The notes under the pieces were generated by a model, which searched no databases, had not been told where the DNA came from, and was given only the letters and a program-made list of their open reading frames with translations. Positions 7,141 through 16,717 of a stretch of DNA of 64,000 nt are shown piece by piece (within the stretch, counting starts at the first letter, position 1; every line of letters begins with the position of its first letter). The DNA is taken from contig SCFO01000006.1 of assembly GCA_004078665.1 (NCBI GenBank), positions 1 to 64,000 on the forward strand, given 5' to 3'. The stretch is from Halobacillus fulvus. GTDB taxonomy: Bacteria > Bacillota > Bacilli > Bacillales > Halobacillaceae. The position numbers and the translations under genes were made by a program.

Positions 7141-8536
7141 AGAGCACTGGGATGCCATCGAAGTACCCGAAGAGAAACTGGACACGGCGATTACTAAAGG
7201 AATCACGGTAGGAAAAAAAGCGCGGCCAATGAAGAAGCGTTGGAAGTCGCCGACCTTATTATCATCGGCTGCCGCTTCACTGATTCTTGTCTCTGGATTC
7301 GTTTTTTCTCCAGTTACTGACGTGCTTGCAAAAGTACCTCTATTGCATTTTGTATACGATGAGATCTCGTCTCCGGTAGGGCGTGACCTGTTCCACACCC
7401 AATCCGTCACAGCACTCAATGACCAGGCAACCAGTCAAGACATAGGGCTAATGATCACAAGCGCCTATTATGACACTATGCTAATTGGAATCACATTCAG
7501 CGTAACTTCCGACAAGCTTTCCTTGGATAATATAAAGGAGAATGGCCCTGAATCAGGGTATAGTTATTATCTGTTTGACGGAGATGAACAGAATCAATGG
7601 GCGGGGGCGACGAGTGAACTGAAGGAAACGGACGACGGATTCGTAGGGGCTATCGAATTTTATCGATCTGATCAATCGTTAGGGGATGATTTCACCCTTC
7701 CGATCACCTTCACTTCGATCTTAGGCCAACAAGGCAGATGGAAATTTGATATCCCTATCGAGGAAAAAACTCCAGAAAAAATAAAAACAACAGAACAAGC
7801 TGACACAACCAAGGGAGGCTATTCCTTTCGTTTAAATTCCATAACAAAAGGTGAAGCGACCACCATTTTGGACTACACGACCACACGGCCAAAAGAGGGG
7901 GAAAACGACCATTTCACGATTGATGTAGTTGATTCGCAAGGAAACAAACTCTCCAAGGGAAGCATCGGAAGGCAACTTAATGTACAGGAAACTGAAAGCA
8001 CCTTAAATGTACAAGAACGCTCCCTTTTCACCAGTCCACTTGATGAGAAGGATCGGTATATTGTGATTCACCCCGAAGTAAGCAAAAGTGAATTCGATAC
8101 TATCCAACCTTTTGAGAAAACTCCCTTTGATATCGAGAGTGATCGATTCGGTTACAAAATAGTTGTAAAAAACGTACAGAGGAAGAATCAAAAGTTAACC
8201 ATTGATTACGAACTAGAAAATGTAGAGCGTGGGAAATTCCGGGAGGATCACTTTCAAAACTTCGCCGATCAGATCAAGCTGATCCGCTCTGAAGACGTAT
8301 TAGCAGGGGATGACGGTCAAGCTCAATATGAAGCCTTAAAAGAAAACTCGCTGATTCTCGGGAAAAACGGCAAAATCATAAATGAAAAGGAACTTCGTTT
8401 ACAATCGACGTTTGACCTTAAGAACACTTCGAATTTCAATCTAAAGGATTATTCTTTGATGGTACCGCTCGGTATTTTTGGTCGGAATGATCCGATTGAG
8501 TTGGATCCTATTAAGGTGGATCTGACCTCTGATTGA
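7121..8536 (+). CDS. DUF4179 transmembrane anti-sigma factor
   Basis: A 471-residue protein: a cytoplasmic N-terminus of about 45 residues (EEHWDAIEVPEEKLDTAI), one transmembrane helix (about 47-67, LLSSAAASLILVSGFVFS) and a large extracytoplasmic domain. DVLAKVPLLHFVYD after the helix is the DUF4179 signature. The family typically sits next to an ECF sigma factor and holds it inactive at the membrane until a signal arrives. The start codon lies inside the sigma gene, so the two are translationally coupled. Signal unknown. A strong terminator follows at 8558. Confidence 0.85.
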   Translation: MKKDTFEEHWDAIEVPEEKLDTAITKGITVGKKARPMKKRWKSPTLLSSAAASLILVSGFVFSPVTDVLAKVPLLHFVYDEISSPVGRDLFHTQSVTALNDQATSQDIGLMITSAYYDTMLIGITFSVTSDKLSLDNIKENGPESGYSYYLFDGDEQNQWAGATSELKETDDGFVGAIEFYRSDQSLGDDFTLPITFTSILGQQGRWKFDIPIEEKTPEKIKTTEQADTTKGGYSFRLNSITKGEATTILDYTTTRPKEGENDHFTIDVVDSQGNKLSKGSIGRQLNVQETESTLNVQERSLFTSPLDEKDRYIVIHPEVSKSEFDTIQPFEKTPFDIESDRFGYKIVVKNVQRKNQKLTIDYELENVERGKFREDHFQNFADQIKLIRSEDVLAGDDGQAQYEALKENSLILGKNGKIINEKELRLQSTFDLKNTSNFNLKDYSLMVPLGIFGRNDPIELDPIKVDLTSD

Positions 8537-8557
8537 GGATACTTCTAGTGTTAAAAC

Positions 8558-8587
8558 GGCACAGCTTCCGAGTATGGAAGCTGTGCC
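8558..8587. terminator. Bidirectional terminator hairpin
   Basis: Perfect 12-bp stem GGCACAGCTTCC / GGAAGCTGTGCC with a 6-nt loop. AAAAC lies on the left, giving a T-run on the minus strand, and TTATGT on the right. It separates the convergent anti-sigma and HNH genes. Confidence 0.85.
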
Positions 8588-8609
8588 TTATGTCTTGACG
8601 CCAAGCAGC

Positions 8610-9185
8610 TCATCCCCAAAGCAACCCCTTCTTCTCCAAGGCTGACTCAATCTCCTCCGAAAACGGAACACCTTCCCCGATCACAAACTTCCACTCCTGA
8701 CGGTTCAGAAACGCTTCCCGTTCTTTCCGCTCCCTGATCTCGATCATATCTTCCAGCGATCGATTGACAGGAGTCGGATCACTCTTGGCCACCTGGTTGT
8801 GATAATGCTGGAGGAAGTCCTTCTCCGTACATCCATTGACTTTGACAAAATGATTTTTCAGACGATTCATGACGAACTCTCGTTTCTTCCGGTCCTTTGT
8901 TCTGTGAACCACATGATGAATATGCTTCATGTCATGACACAACTTACATAAGGCCTGGACATCCTCGAGAATGAGCAGGAATCGTTCTTCATCATATCCC
9001 CATATTTCATGGGCCTCGAGGTTTGTTTCCTCATGAACACCGCATATTTCGCATGTGAAATCACTCTTCTGCTGTACATGATCCCGAACGGCATTCCACA
9101 AAGAGCGGGGAATGGAATTTCGGACGGTTTTGTTTTGTGCATAGGAGGGTTTGCGAATTTCTATCGTTATTTTGTAGTTTGGCAT
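8610..9185 (-). CDS. HNH-type endonuclease-like protein
   Basis: A 191-residue protein with an HNH/treble-clef core at residues about 42-88: CEICG, then NLEAHEIWGYDEE, then ALCKLCHDMKHIHH. The four Cys can bind structural zinc and the His in EAHE matches the HNH general base. The C-terminal third is charged and helical. It stands alone with no methylase or other restriction partner nearby. Start ATG with GGAGG upstream. Activity inferred from motifs only. Confidence 0.7.
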   Translation of the reverse strand: MPNYKITIEIRKPSYAQNKTVRNSIPRSLWNAVRDHVQQKSDFTCEICGVHEETNLEAHEIWGYDEERFLLILEDVQALCKLCHDMKHIHHVVHRTKDRKKREFVMNRLKNHFVKVNGCTEKDFLQHYHNQVAKSDPTPVNRSLEDMIEIRERKEREAFLNRQEWKFVIGEGVPFSEEIESALEKKGLLWG

Positions 9186-9226
9186 GATGACCTCCGTGTG
9201 TGGTTCTTGGTGTTTTTCTAGGAACG

Positions 9227-9250
9227 ACGGAGCTGTGTTGCAAGCTCCGT
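9227..9250. repeat. Intergenic palindrome
   Basis: Perfect inverted repeat ACGGAGCT / AGCTCCGT around an 8-nt loop in the spacer upstream of the HNH gene. It has no T-run, so it is not a typical terminator. Role unknown. Confidence 0.5.
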
Positions 9251-9345
9251 TTCAGATTGAGCTGCGAGTCCCCTTCAATCAATCATTTGTCAAAGCTATG
9301 ACCAGAAAATAACAGCTCCTCAATCACATTATATGCGTTCATCCA

Positions 9346-9600
9346 TCATCCTTCTTCTTTTAAAAACGGAGGATGTTTTGTGAAAATAAATATAACAAAC
9401 AACCCGAAAACCGAGAAGAAACTTGAAGTAAGAGCTGAAAATCCATTCAAGGTAAAGGTCTCGTAAATAACCCAAGCCGTTGCAACACCCGCAATCAACG
9501 CAGGTAGATAATATTTCTTTTCCTCAGCACTTTTCACTTTGATTATTAGATAGATCATCTGTAAAAGAAGAAGACTGAGAAGGACGACCTTCAGTATCAC
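9346..9600 (-). CDS. Small membrane protein (84 aa), unknown function
   Basis: Start GTG at 9600 with GGAGG at good spacing; the frame could open at 9633 but without a ribosome binding site. Predicted helices: residues 2-20 (ILKVVLLSLLLLQMIYLIIK), about 33-50 and 58-75 (FFSVFGLFVIFIFT). No family recognised. The copy B terminator-promoter module is directly upstream and may drive it. Confidence 0.6.
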   Translation of the reverse strand: MILKVVLLSLLLLQMIYLIIKVKSAEEKKYYLPALIAGVATAWVIYETFTLNGFSALTSSFFSVFGLFVIFIFTKHPPFLKEEG

Positions 9601-9647
9601 TTTGATTCCTCCCTCCATAAAAACTCCCAGCAAACGAACGACACTCC

Positions 9648-9729
9648 AGTACCAATTATTTCAAAACGACTCTAATAACTCAATCTATTTTTCCAATAAA
9701 AGAGAGCCCATCTAGTCATAGATAAGCTC
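9648..9729 (-). promoter_or_regulatory. Duplicated terminator-promoter module, copy B
   Basis: On the minus strand: hairpin GAGCTTATC / GATGGGCTC plus TCTTTTATT (terminator for the chemoreceptor gene), then TTGAGT, 17 nt and AATAAT. It aligns with 5710-5793 over its whole length, with the first 18 nt on the plus strand identical. Confidence 0.55.
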
Positions 9730-9758
9730 ACAATTCGTAGAGTTTTTACAACCAACAA

Positions 9759-11450
9759 TTAAAACTTAAATTTCCCGACCTGCCCAATCAAATCCGTCGC
9801 CAACTCGCTCAACGTCTCCGCTGAAGCCGCAATTTCTTCCATCGCCGCACTCTGCTCCTCCGCGAGACCAGCAACCGACTGTGTTTGTCCTGTCGCTTGC
9901 TCCGTTAATGCCCCCACTTCCCTGAACGCTCCGGATACCTGGGTCGAATGGGCGGACATCGCTTTTGAAACCTCAGAAACTCCTTCTACCTGTACGGCTA
10001 CTTGATTGATGGACACGAGAATATCGTGGAGGCTCTCTCCTGTGTTTTCCATCCATTTCACTCCAAGACCGACATCATCCGAAACGGTATTCATTTTGAC
10101 GACCGTCTCTTGAGTCTCTTTTTGTATCGCCTGGACAAGCTCTGCTATTTGATTCGCCGAGTCATTGGATTCCTCCGCAAGCTTCCTCACTTCATCAGCA
10201 ACAACGGCGAACCCTTTCCCATGTTCTCCTGCTCTCGCCGCTTCGATTGCAGCATTCAAGGCAAGCAGATTGGTCTGCGCTGATATATCCGTGATCGCTG
10301 TAATGATCGACTCGATTTCTTTGGAACGCTCATCGAGGGAGCGGATCGACCGGGACGTGTCCTTCACATTGTTTTCGATCGTCCCCATCTGTTCGATCGA
10401 TTTCGTTACGTTCTCCTCACCCTGCTTCGCTTTTTCAACGGTGTTTCTCGATGCTACCGCCACTTCGGCACTCGTTTCCGCTATCCTCGTAATGCCTTCA
10501 TCCATTTCACCGATCGACTGAACACTCCTGTTCATTTGCAAAAGCTGCCCCTCTGCTCCTGCCGCAATCTGATCGACCGCTCCAGAAACCTGCTGGGTCG
10601 CTGCATTCGTCTGTTCAGAGCTTGCCGTAAGTTCCTCGGAGGAAGCGGCCAGATTTTCACTCGCTTCTTTTATCGTAAACAAAAGGCTTTGCAAATTCCG
10701 TGCCATTTCATTCACGGATTCATTCAAATAGCCGACTTCATCCTTGGACCGGACTTCTTGTAGATCCACCCTCAAATTCCCGCCGGCAATCTCTCTGGCC
10801 ACTTCCGTCAAATGGTTCAGCGGCCGCAATTTCTTGAACAAAAGGATGAACGTGACAATAAGCGTCCCGAACACTAGTAAAGAGGAAATCATCATCGTAA
10901 TAAAACTGTTACGAACCGAAGCAATAGCATCATCTACTGTTGATGCTGTCCACTCTTCCAATCCCGTATTAAACTGACCGATCGGCCCAGCGATTTTCGC
11001 TTTCCCGTCGTCATAAGCATCCCCGAACACAAGCGATCTCGCCTCTTCCAAATTGCCATTTTCAACGGCAGCCATCGCCTGCTCTTCAAGTCCAATCAAG
11101 TCATTCGACTGGTTGGCTGCTTCCTCTACTAAGCCTAGTAGATCGGCAGGAACATTCAGCTCCTCCAACCTTGCCACCACCTGCTCTCGTGTCTGAGTCT
11201 CCTCAACCTCTCGCCAATAATTATCAAAATGTTCACGATCCCCGAACTGAGTGTAGGCACGGACTTCATTCGTCAAATAATCCGAAGCGCCCTGCAGTTG
11301 GGTGGCCAACTGTAAAGACTCAACCTCCACCTCAACGGCGCGATTTTGCAATTCAATATTTTGAGACAGGGAATACATTGACCATCCTGTAACGACAAGT
11401 AAAACGACACTAATGCCAGCAGCGACTTTTAGCAGGGTCTGAAGCTTCAT
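9759..11450 (-). CDS. Methyl-accepting chemotaxis protein
   Basis: A 563-residue membrane chemoreceptor. TM1 about 8-28; an extracytoplasmic helical sensor about 29-183; TM2 about 184-205; HAMP about 206-258 ([20 protein letters not shown]); then the long signalling coiled coil. The conserved hairpin tip contains [18 protein letters not shown], which contacts CheA/CheW. The sensor resembles four-helix-bundle or CHASE3-type modules; ligand unknown. Start ATG with GAGGAGG. No sigma-D promoter was evident. Confidence 0.95.
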   Translation of the reverse strand: MKLQTLLKVAAGISVVLLVVTGWSMYSLSQNIELQNRAVEVEVESLQLATQLQGASDYLTNEVRAYTQFGDREHFDNYWREVEETQTREQVVARLEELNVPADLLGLVEEAANQSNDLIGLEEQAMAAVENGNLEEARSLVFGDAYDDGKAKIAGPIGQFNTGLEEWTASTVDDAIASVRNSFITMMISSLLVFGTLIVTFILLFKKLRPLNHLTEVAREIAGGNLRVDLQEVRSKDEVGYLNESVNEMARNLQSLLFTIKEASENLAASSEELTASSEQTNAATQQVSGAVDQIAAGAEGQLLQMNRSVQSIGEMDEGITRIAETSAEVAVASRNTVEKAKQGEENVTKSIEQMGTIENNVKDTSRSIRSLDERSKEIESIITAITDISAQTNLLALNAAIEAARAGEHGKGFAVVADEVRKLAEESNDSANQIAELVQAIQKETQETVVKMNTVSDDVGLGVKWMENTGESLHDILVSINQVAVQVEGVSEVSKAMSAHSTQVSGAFREVGALTEQATGQTQSVAGLAEEQSAAMEEIAASAETLSELATDLIGQVGKFKF

Positions 11451-11667
11451 CTGAACTCCTCCTCTTTTTTTGATAGCGCTTTCAATAAATGGCAGTAAAC
11501 TCCTACTATTTATTTCGGTTGAAAGTCGCGTAACGTTTACTAGGAGAGACAGATTATTATTTCGAAAAAACTTAATGAGATTAAATTTACCGTTTGATGA
11601 TGATACTAATCATTTCATTCGCTTTGATAGAAATATTTAATTATATAGCGGGTACGACCTGTACGTT

Positions 11668-11970
11668 CTATCCTCTTATTTCTGATTTGACATACATCAC
11701 TAGAGGCACCAAACAAAAAGCCAGCATACCAAAAGACATAAGCCCTATCGTTTGAACAAGATACGAATCATTAATGAACGGAAAAGCTCCACCACTCATT
11801 CCATAAACAGCTGCCAACACGGAAACCACAACATTGATCATTAACAATTTTGAGTACGCAACACTCTTTTTTCTAGACTTGTAGAATGCTATTCCCGCTA
11901 CCATAATCCCTGCGTTAAGGAGAAACCCATACAGTAAGATTAAATAGAAAGTCGTGCACACCCCCAGCAT
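11668..11970 (-). CDS. Three-helix membrane protein, unknown function
   Basis: 100 residues with hydrophobic segments near 6-27, 43-60 and 72-95. The ATG directly follows an in-frame TAA and has only a weak GAAGA site; it starts 22 nt after the upstream gene's stop, so translational coupling is likely. No family recognised. Confidence 0.55.
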   Translation of the reverse strand: MLGVCTTFYLILLYGFLLNAGIMVAGIAFYKSRKKSVAYSKLLMINVVVSVLAAVYGMSGGAFPFINDSYLVQTIGLMSFGMLAFCLVPLVMYVKSEIRG

Positions 11971-11992
11971 TTATGTTTTTTCTTCATCAGTA

Positions 11993-12268
11993 CTAAGGAT
12001 TTTGAAATCCAAACGTCCCCATCAGAAAAGCAATCACGAACAATAGGAGAATAAAGGAATGAAGCAAGATCAGGAGTGCACGAGGAACACCTTTGATTCC
12101 AGCGACCGCCAATACGATTCCAAGGATTGAGGTGATGAAAGGAGTGTAAACACTGATATCCATAAGGAGCTGGAAGAACTGGCCTCCCCAACTTGAAGGG
12201 TTGTACACAAAAATGGCAAAAGATATAAATAGGAAGACTCCAGATAGAATCGAATAGAACATTTTCAT
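11993..12268 (-). CDS. Small membrane protein (91 aa), unknown function
   Basis: Hydrophobic segments near residues 3-22, 38-58 and 65-87; ATG preceded by AGGAGGTGG. It probably forms a two-gene unit with the 100-residue membrane protein that follows. No family recognised. Confidence 0.6.
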   Translation of the reverse strand: MKMFYSILSGVFLFISFAIFVYNPSSWGGQFFQLLMDISVYTPFITSILGIVLAVAGIKGVPRALLILLHSFILLLFVIAFLMGTFGFQNP

Positions 12269-12373
12269 CGGTCATCCACCTCCTAATAACTCCATGGATG
12301 TATGGATCTACATTCCATCTTCATTGAGAGATTTTTTAAAACTACTAAAGACGCGTTGATAATCCCATCCTGT

Positions 12374-12586
12374 TTATTTGTATTTAAAAACTACTAAATG
12401 ACAGGCTTCACATCTCAATGCGGGGATTTTTTTAACTTTAAGCCAGGCATCCTTCACCAAGGTTTCACTTCCGTAATCCATATAGATGGACTCCCCCGAT
12501 TCTGACCAACTAATCCTGCGTGGAGAAAAAATATAGCCCTCTTTTAGCTCGTTTCCGCATTCCGGGCACTTCATATCCTCATTCAT
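12374..12586 (-). CDS. Small zinc-ribbon protein
   Basis: 70 residues. MKCPECGNEL near the start and LRCEACHLVVFKYK at the end form two CxxC knuckles, a rubredoxin-like zinc ribbon of the PF20097 type. Trp and Tyr residues fill the region between. Cytoplasmic; role unknown. Confidence 0.65.
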   Translation of the reverse strand: MNEDMKCPECGNELKEGYIFSPRRISWSESGESIYMDYGSETLVKDAWLKVKKIPALRCEACHLVVFKYK

Positions 12587-12634
12587 TTCAGGTTACACCA
12601 CCTTCTGGAAAGACCTGCGCCGCTAGTCCCATCC

Positions 12635-13003
12635 CTATGCACCATGCTTAATTTCTCGATTTTCGCTTATTCGATGAGCAAACAGCGCCATGAGCGCCAC
12701 CGGAACCCCGAGCACCATATACATCGTCAAGACCGGGACGATTCCTCCGACCGTCATCGTGTTATTCGCAATGATGACCGTCAGCATGAATAAAGTCAGG
12801 AAGGTAAGCACCAGCCCTGAACCCTTTTTCTTTTTACGAAAAGCAGCGATTGCTTCCACCAATGTGCTTGCCGTCGCCATCCCCAAGACCAACTGCATGG
12901 CCGGGTGCAAAAGGAACTGACCATGGTGTGTCATCAACGCATAGCTTGAAAGCAAAGTCATCACCACAGCAACAATCAATGTAGAACGTCTTTTGTCTAA
13001 CAC
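12635..13003 (-). CDS. Four-helix membrane protein, unknown function
   Basis: 122 residues, start GTG with GAGGGG upstream. Helices near 8-25, 32-52, 62-82 and 88-110. A KKKK cluster between helices 2 and 3 suggests a cytoplasmic loop. No family recognised. It lies in a run of small same-strand membrane genes. Confidence 0.6.
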   Translation of the reverse strand: MLDKRRSTLIVAVVMTLLSSYALMTHHGQFLLHPAMQLVLGMATASTLVEAIAAFRKKKKGSGLVLTFLTLFMLTVIIANNTMTVGGIVPVLTMYMVLGVPVALMALFAHRISENREIKHGA

Positions 13004-13043
13004 CCTATCCCCTCTTTTCTATAAAAAGTCACTCAATCTCTCA

Positions 13044-13424
13044 TCATTTCGATAAAACAAGCTCCTCTTCCTGCCCCTCCCACTCTAAGATGACAGGAAT
13101 CTCTGTCTCTTTTCGTGCAATCCTGCAATCTGAACACTCTGTTCTAATCGAAATACGACCATCTGAAAGTCGCTTTGTTCCTTTTAACTGGAGATCTCCC
13201 GAGTCGATCCTGTATGTAACGGGAAGTTCGCGGTCTGCGCCTACCCCAGTGTACGTGATGATGAATTCTCTGACCTTGGTCTGTCCATCTTCTACTCCGG
13301 TATATTGCCCCGCCCAATTTTTGGACTGCCCACTATATGAGGTGGTTCCGGAACTGTACCAGACGAAGAAGCCGATGAAGGATAGGAGCAGCAAGGAAAT
13401 GATCAGCCCTTCTTTTTTATTCAT
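13044..13424 (-). CDS. Membrane-anchored protein with CxxC, unknown function
   Basis: 126 residues: an N-terminal anchor (GLIISLLLLSFIGFFVWY, about 6-23) followed by an extracytoplasmic beta-rich domain starting at the NWAGQYTGVEDG segment. TECSDCRIARKE near residue 97 holds a CxxC pair that could form a disulfide. Two further blocks give hydrophilic strands to the C-terminus. ATG has GGGGGAG. No family recognised. Confidence 0.6.
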   Translation of the reverse strand: MNKKEGLIISLLLLSFIGFFVWYSSGTTSYSGQSKNWAGQYTGVEDGQTKVREFIITYTGVGADRELPVTYRIDSGDLQLKGTKRLSDGRISIRTECSDCRIARKETEIPVILEWEGQEEELVLSK

Positions 13425-13504
13425 CCTATCTCCCCCCTTTATTTCAGTGTGTTGCCAAAGGAAGCTCCTTAAGACGACTCATGAAAAAGTCTTCATCTCG
13501 AAAA

Positions 13505-13693
13505 TCATAAAAAATCCAGACTCAACCCTGCATATATGAGAACCGACACTAGGATAAAGAATGAGAAAAACAATCCTTTCTGGAGCGTCGTCCAATTCTT
13601 CATCCACCCCCAACGCTTCCGGTCCACATCCAGCCAAAAGAAATCCACCACGACAGCCAGCACCACAATGATTAACGCTGCAAAGGCACTCAC
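13505..13693 (-). CDS. Small two-helix membrane protein (62 aa)
   Basis: GTG start with GGAGGAG upstream. Helix 1 is SAFAALIIVVLAVVVDFFW and helix 2 about residues 39-58, joined by a basic loop DVDRKRWGWMKN. No family recognised. Confidence 0.6.
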   Translation of the reverse strand: MSAFAALIIVVLAVVVDFFWLDVDRKRWGWMKNWTTLQKGLFFSFFILVSVLIYAGLSLDFL

Positions 13694-13780
13694 GAAATCT
13701 CCTCCATTTTTGTTTGTAAGCTAACTATACCATCTAAACTCCAAATAATACCAACCCCCTAATGTCTACTTGGCAATACA

Positions 13781-13810
13781 GGGACAGGAAGAACCGTCCC
13801 CAATTGTCCC
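13781..13810 (-). repeat. Dispersed GGGACAG-type repeat
   Basis: Minus-orientation copy (GGGACAGGAAGAACC ... TTGTCCC) directly next to the terminator of the DUF3243 gene. Confidence 0.85.
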
Positions 13811-13813
13811 ACT

Positions 13814-13842
13814 AAAAAAAGCCCCGAGTCACTCCTCGAGGC
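13814..13842 (-). terminator. Rho-independent terminator
   Basis: On the minus strand GCCTCGAG / CTCGGGGC (8 bp, one wobble) is followed by a T7 run. It terminates the DUF3243 gene. Confidence 0.8.
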
Positions 13843-13870
13843 CAACATTTACCGGTATTTATTTCTCCAT

Positions 13871-14173
13871 TCAGTTCGTTTGATCTGCCAATTTGACGAG
13901 GACGTGCGCCATATGTTCCCGTTCTTCTTTGTTGGCTACATTCCACAATTCATTCAATACTTTTTCTTCCCGGTTTCTAGGCTCCTCGTGATCTGCCAAA
14001 TAATCAGCGACTCGCTTTGCGCCTTTTGATAGACCTTCTTCACCGAGTCCAAGCTTTTCCCCTTTATGAACCTGGTCACCTAAATAATCTTTGAAAGTTT
14101 CAAAGTGTTGAAGGATGTCTTCCTTTTTATCTTCGCTCATTTGTTGTGCTGCATGCTTCGGATCTTGTGCCAT
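13871..14173 (-). CDS. DUF3243 family protein
   Basis: 100 residues, soluble and helical. MSEDKKEDILQHFETFKDYLGD and KGEKLGLGEEGLSKGAKRVADYL match the DUF3243 family of Bacillaceae (B. subtilis YmfJ-like). C-terminal residues 65-97 form further charged helices. Function of the family is unknown. Start ATG with AGGAGGC; a terminator follows. Confidence 0.85.
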   Translation of the reverse strand: MAQDPKHAAQQMSEDKKEDILQHFETFKDYLGDQVHKGEKLGLGEEGLSKGAKRVADYLADHEEPRNREEKVLNELWNVANKEEREHMAHVLVKLADQTN

Positions 14174-14252
14174 GATGATGCCTCCTTTTTATGATGTACA
14201 GAGACAGTTTCCTTTTATTGTTATTTTTAAACGTGAAAATTATTTGAAATGC

Positions 14253-14282
14253 GGGACAGTCGGGGACGGTTCTGCCTGTCCC
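14253..14282 (+). repeat. Dispersed GGGACAG-type repeat
   Basis: Consensus copy in the divergent spacer between the DUF3243 gene and the LytTR gene. Confidence 0.85.
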
Positions 14283-14408
14283 GCTGAACCGTTCAATCCC
14301 CACAACCTACCTCTTACCTTCAATCAACAACCGATGATCAATTTTCAAATGAATACAGGAAATCCTAGAATATAATGGAATTAGAGTAAAGTAGGTGAGG
14401 TGATAAGA

Positions 14409-14858
14409 GTGAATGTGAAAATCGATATACAAGAGAAGCATGAACAGACTTCGGTCACCATTCATGCGAAAGAATGGAGTGCTGAACTAGATCAGCTTGT
14501 CCAAATGATCAACGGCTCACAACCTAAGCGCCTGATCGGGATGGACGGTGAACAGTCCGTACTTATCCAGCCGGTGGATATTGAATATGTCTATTCAGAG
14601 AATGGCAGAGTCTTCGCTTTCGACGGGAACCGGAGGCTGGAGCTCAAAATGAAGTTGTATGAGGTGGAGGACTTGCTCCATTCCCATCAGTTCGGACGTT
14701 TCTCCAAGTCGGTCATCGGAAACATCAATCATATCCAACGCTTCGAATTATCGTTTAATGGCAACCTCTGCGTTTACTTTACTTCTGGTCAAAAAGAATA
14801 CGTCTCTCGCAGGTATGTCCGCAGTTTGAAGGAAAAATTAACCGGAGGTGGGAAATGA
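14409..14858 (+). CDS. LytTR-domain DNA-binding regulator
   Basis: 149 residues. The C-terminal two thirds is a LytTR domain: IEYVYSENGRVFAFDG, then LLHSHQFGRFSKSVIGNINHIQRFE, then GQKEYVSRRYVRSLKEKL, the beta-strand DNA-binding fold. The N-terminal third (VKIDIQEKHEQTSVTIHAKE) is the short domain found in stand-alone LytTR regulators paired with DUF3021 proteins. I start at GTG 14409, 8 nt after GGTGAGG; GTG 14400 lies inside the site. The last codons overlap the ribosome binding site of the next gene. Confidence 0.85.
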   Translation: MNVKIDIQEKHEQTSVTIHAKEWSAELDQLVQMINGSQPKRLIGMDGEQSVLIQPVDIEYVYSENGRVFAFDGNRRLELKMKLYEVEDLLHSHQFGRFSKSVIGNINHIQRFELSFNGNLCVYFTSGQKEYVSRRYVRSLKEKLTGGGK

Positions 14859-14859
14859 T

Positions 14860-15261
14860 ATGGGGCATAGTATCATAGAAAGAATATGGATCGGTCTTGG
14901 TTTTGCAGGTATCGTGAACTTCATCGCTGTCACGATTCTCATGCTCAATAGCGTTGATGTAGGTATGGGAGAACTTTGGGGGAACATGTTAGGAAGCTTT
15001 ATCATAGGTGTTTATTTCAGTGTCGCATCATTGATTTTTGAAAAAGAATCGTGGAGCCCTTTAAAGCAGACGTGTATTCACCTAACGATGTCACTTGCCG
15101 TTTTTTATACGCTGGCAGGCGTTGTCGGTTGGGTGCCGTTCGAGTGGCTACCGTTGTTGATCAGTACCGTGATTTTTATAGCGATTTACTTCGTATTTTG
15201 GTTCTTCATCGGCCTTTACTTGAAAAAAATGACCTCAGAGTTGAACAAAAACGTCCACTAG
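14860..15261 (+). CDS. DUF3021 four-helix membrane protein
   Basis: 133 residues with four helices near 7-28, 35-58, 68-88 and 94-120. It follows the LytTR gene by one base. DUF3021 proteins are the usual partners of such LytTR regulators and probably act as membrane sensors or antagonists; that role is inferred. GGAGGTG lies 8 nt before ATG 14860. In other genomes the pair often sits beside an ABC exporter, which is missing here. Confidence 0.8.
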   Translation: MGHSIIERIWIGLGFAGIVNFIAVTILMLNSVDVGMGELWGNMLGSFIIGVYFSVASLIFEKESWSPLKQTCIHLTMSLAVFYTLAGVVGWVPFEWLPLLISTVIFIAIYFVFWFFIGLYLKKMTSELNKNVH

Positions 15262-15303
15262 AGACAGGAACCTACGAATAAGCGCCGAATCTGACTTAGA
15301 CCC

Positions 15304-15367
15304 TGGGACAGTTGGGGACGGTTCTGGTTGTCCCAGTGGGACACCGAGAACCGTCCCCAACTGTCCC
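15304..15367. repeat. Head-to-head pair of dispersed repeats
   Basis: A + copy (15305-15334) and a - copy (15338-15367) separated by 3 nt form a long inverted repeat downstream of the DUF3021 gene. In RNA it could fold as one 30-bp stem and may act as a terminator. Confidence 0.85.
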
Positions 15368-15523
15368 TTCTCCCAAACAAAACCACTTGATTCCTTGCAC
15401 TTTTCGTATAATACTATTAAAGTATATAATGGTTAAAATACTGCCCAAAAGGCAATAGATAAACAAAACGAAGCATGTTCACCTTTGATTTTGGAATCAC
15501 TTTTAAAGGAAAGGGTCATATAT

Positions 15524-16525
15524 ATGAAAGACAATTTTTGGCACGAGTTACCTCGTCCGTTTTTTGTTTTGGCACCGATGGAGGCTGTGACGGATGTCGT
15601 GTTCCGTCATGTGGTCACGGAAGCAGCTAGACCTGACGTGTTTTTCACGGAATTCACGAATACGGAAAGCTACTGCCATCCAAAAGGAAAAGACAGCGTA
15701 CGCGGACGTTTGACGTTCACGGAGGATGAGCAGCCGATCGTCGCCCACATTTGGGGAGACAAGCCTGAATACTTCCGCCAAATGAGTATCGGCATGGTTG
15801 AAAAAGGCTTCCGCGGCATCGACATCAACATGGGCTGCCCTGTGCAGAACGTCGCCGGCAACGGAAAAGGCTCCGGTCTGATCCGTCGTCCTGAAGTTGC
15901 TGCTGAGCTGATTGAAGCCGCTAAAGCGGGAGGGCTTCCCGTCAGCGTCAAGACCCGTCTAGGGTACACGAAAGTCGAGGAATGGTACGACTGGCTGAAG
16001 CACCTGCTCGAGCAGGACATCGTCAATCTGTCCATCCACCTCCGCACGAAAAAAGAAATGAGTAACTTCGACGCGCACTGGGAGCTGATCCCGGACATCA
16101 TGAAGCTCCGCGACGAAGTGGCTCCGAACACGCTGATCACGATCAACGGCGATATCCCGGACCGCCAGAAAGGTCTCGAGCTTGCCGAGAAATACGGCGT
16201 CGACGGTATCATGATCGGACGCGGAATTTTCCACAATCCGTTCGCTTTTGAAAAAGAGAAGAAAGAGCACACGAGCGAAGAATTGCTCGATCTGCTTCGC
16301 CTGCAGCTCGATCTTCACGACAAGTATGACAAAGAACTAGAGCCGCGCCTCTTCAAACCGCTCCGCCGCTTCTTCAAAATCTACGTCCGCGGATTCCGCG
16401 GCGCCGGCGAGCTGAGAAACCGTCTGATGGAGACCCACTCCACAGATGAAGTACGAGCTCTGCTTGATGAGTTTACGAAGAATTCGGAAGTGAAAGAAGA
16501 GAAGAGCTTCTCGGTTTCGCGGTAA
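15524..16525 (+). CDS. tRNA-dihydrouridine synthase
   Basis: 333 residues; FMN enzyme that reduces uridine to dihydrouridine in tRNA. The TIM barrel begins [18 protein letters not shown]. Catalytic Cys105 lies in [18 protein letters not shown], followed by VSVKTRLGY (substrate Lys/Arg) and the FMN phosphate-binding [15 protein letters not shown]. The start at 15524 has GGAAAGGG upstream; the open frame extends to 15485 without a site. A TATAAT at 15407-15412 is a likely -10 box. GC content is higher than in neighbouring intergenic DNA. Confidence 0.93.
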   Translation: MKDNFWHELPRPFFVLAPMEAVTDVVFRHVVTEAARPDVFFTEFTNTESYCHPKGKDSVRGRLTFTEDEQPIVAHIWGDKPEYFRQMSIGMVEKGFRGIDINMGCPVQNVAGNGKGSGLIRRPEVAAELIEAAKAGGLPVSVKTRLGYTKVEEWYDWLKHLLEQDIVNLSIHLRTKKEMSNFDAHWELIPDIMKLRDEVAPNTLITINGDIPDRQKGLELAEKYGVDGIMIGRGIFHNPFAFEKEKKEHTSEELLDLLRLQLDLHDKYDKELEPRLFKPLRRFFKIYVRGFRGAGELRNRLMETHSTDEVRALLDEFTKNSEVKEEKSFSVSR

Positions 16526-16591
16526 GATATTGGAATAAGGATTAGAAGGAGAAGAGCTGTTGTGGCTCTTCTCTTTTTTTGTGGTGTGAGT

Positions 16592-16621
16592 GGGACAGTT
16601 GGGGACGGTTCTCATTGTCCC
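16592..16621 (+). repeat. Dispersed GGGACAG-type repeat
   Basis: Near-consensus copy (CATTGTCCC right arm) downstream of the dihydrouridine synthase gene. Confidence 0.85.
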
Positions 16622-16717
16622 ACATAAGCAGTTGGTTCAGCTTCATTGGGTTGATACAATGATTTTAGGTCGGTAGACTACTTTTTAATTGAGCTAAATT
16701 GAAAGGAGGAAATCATC

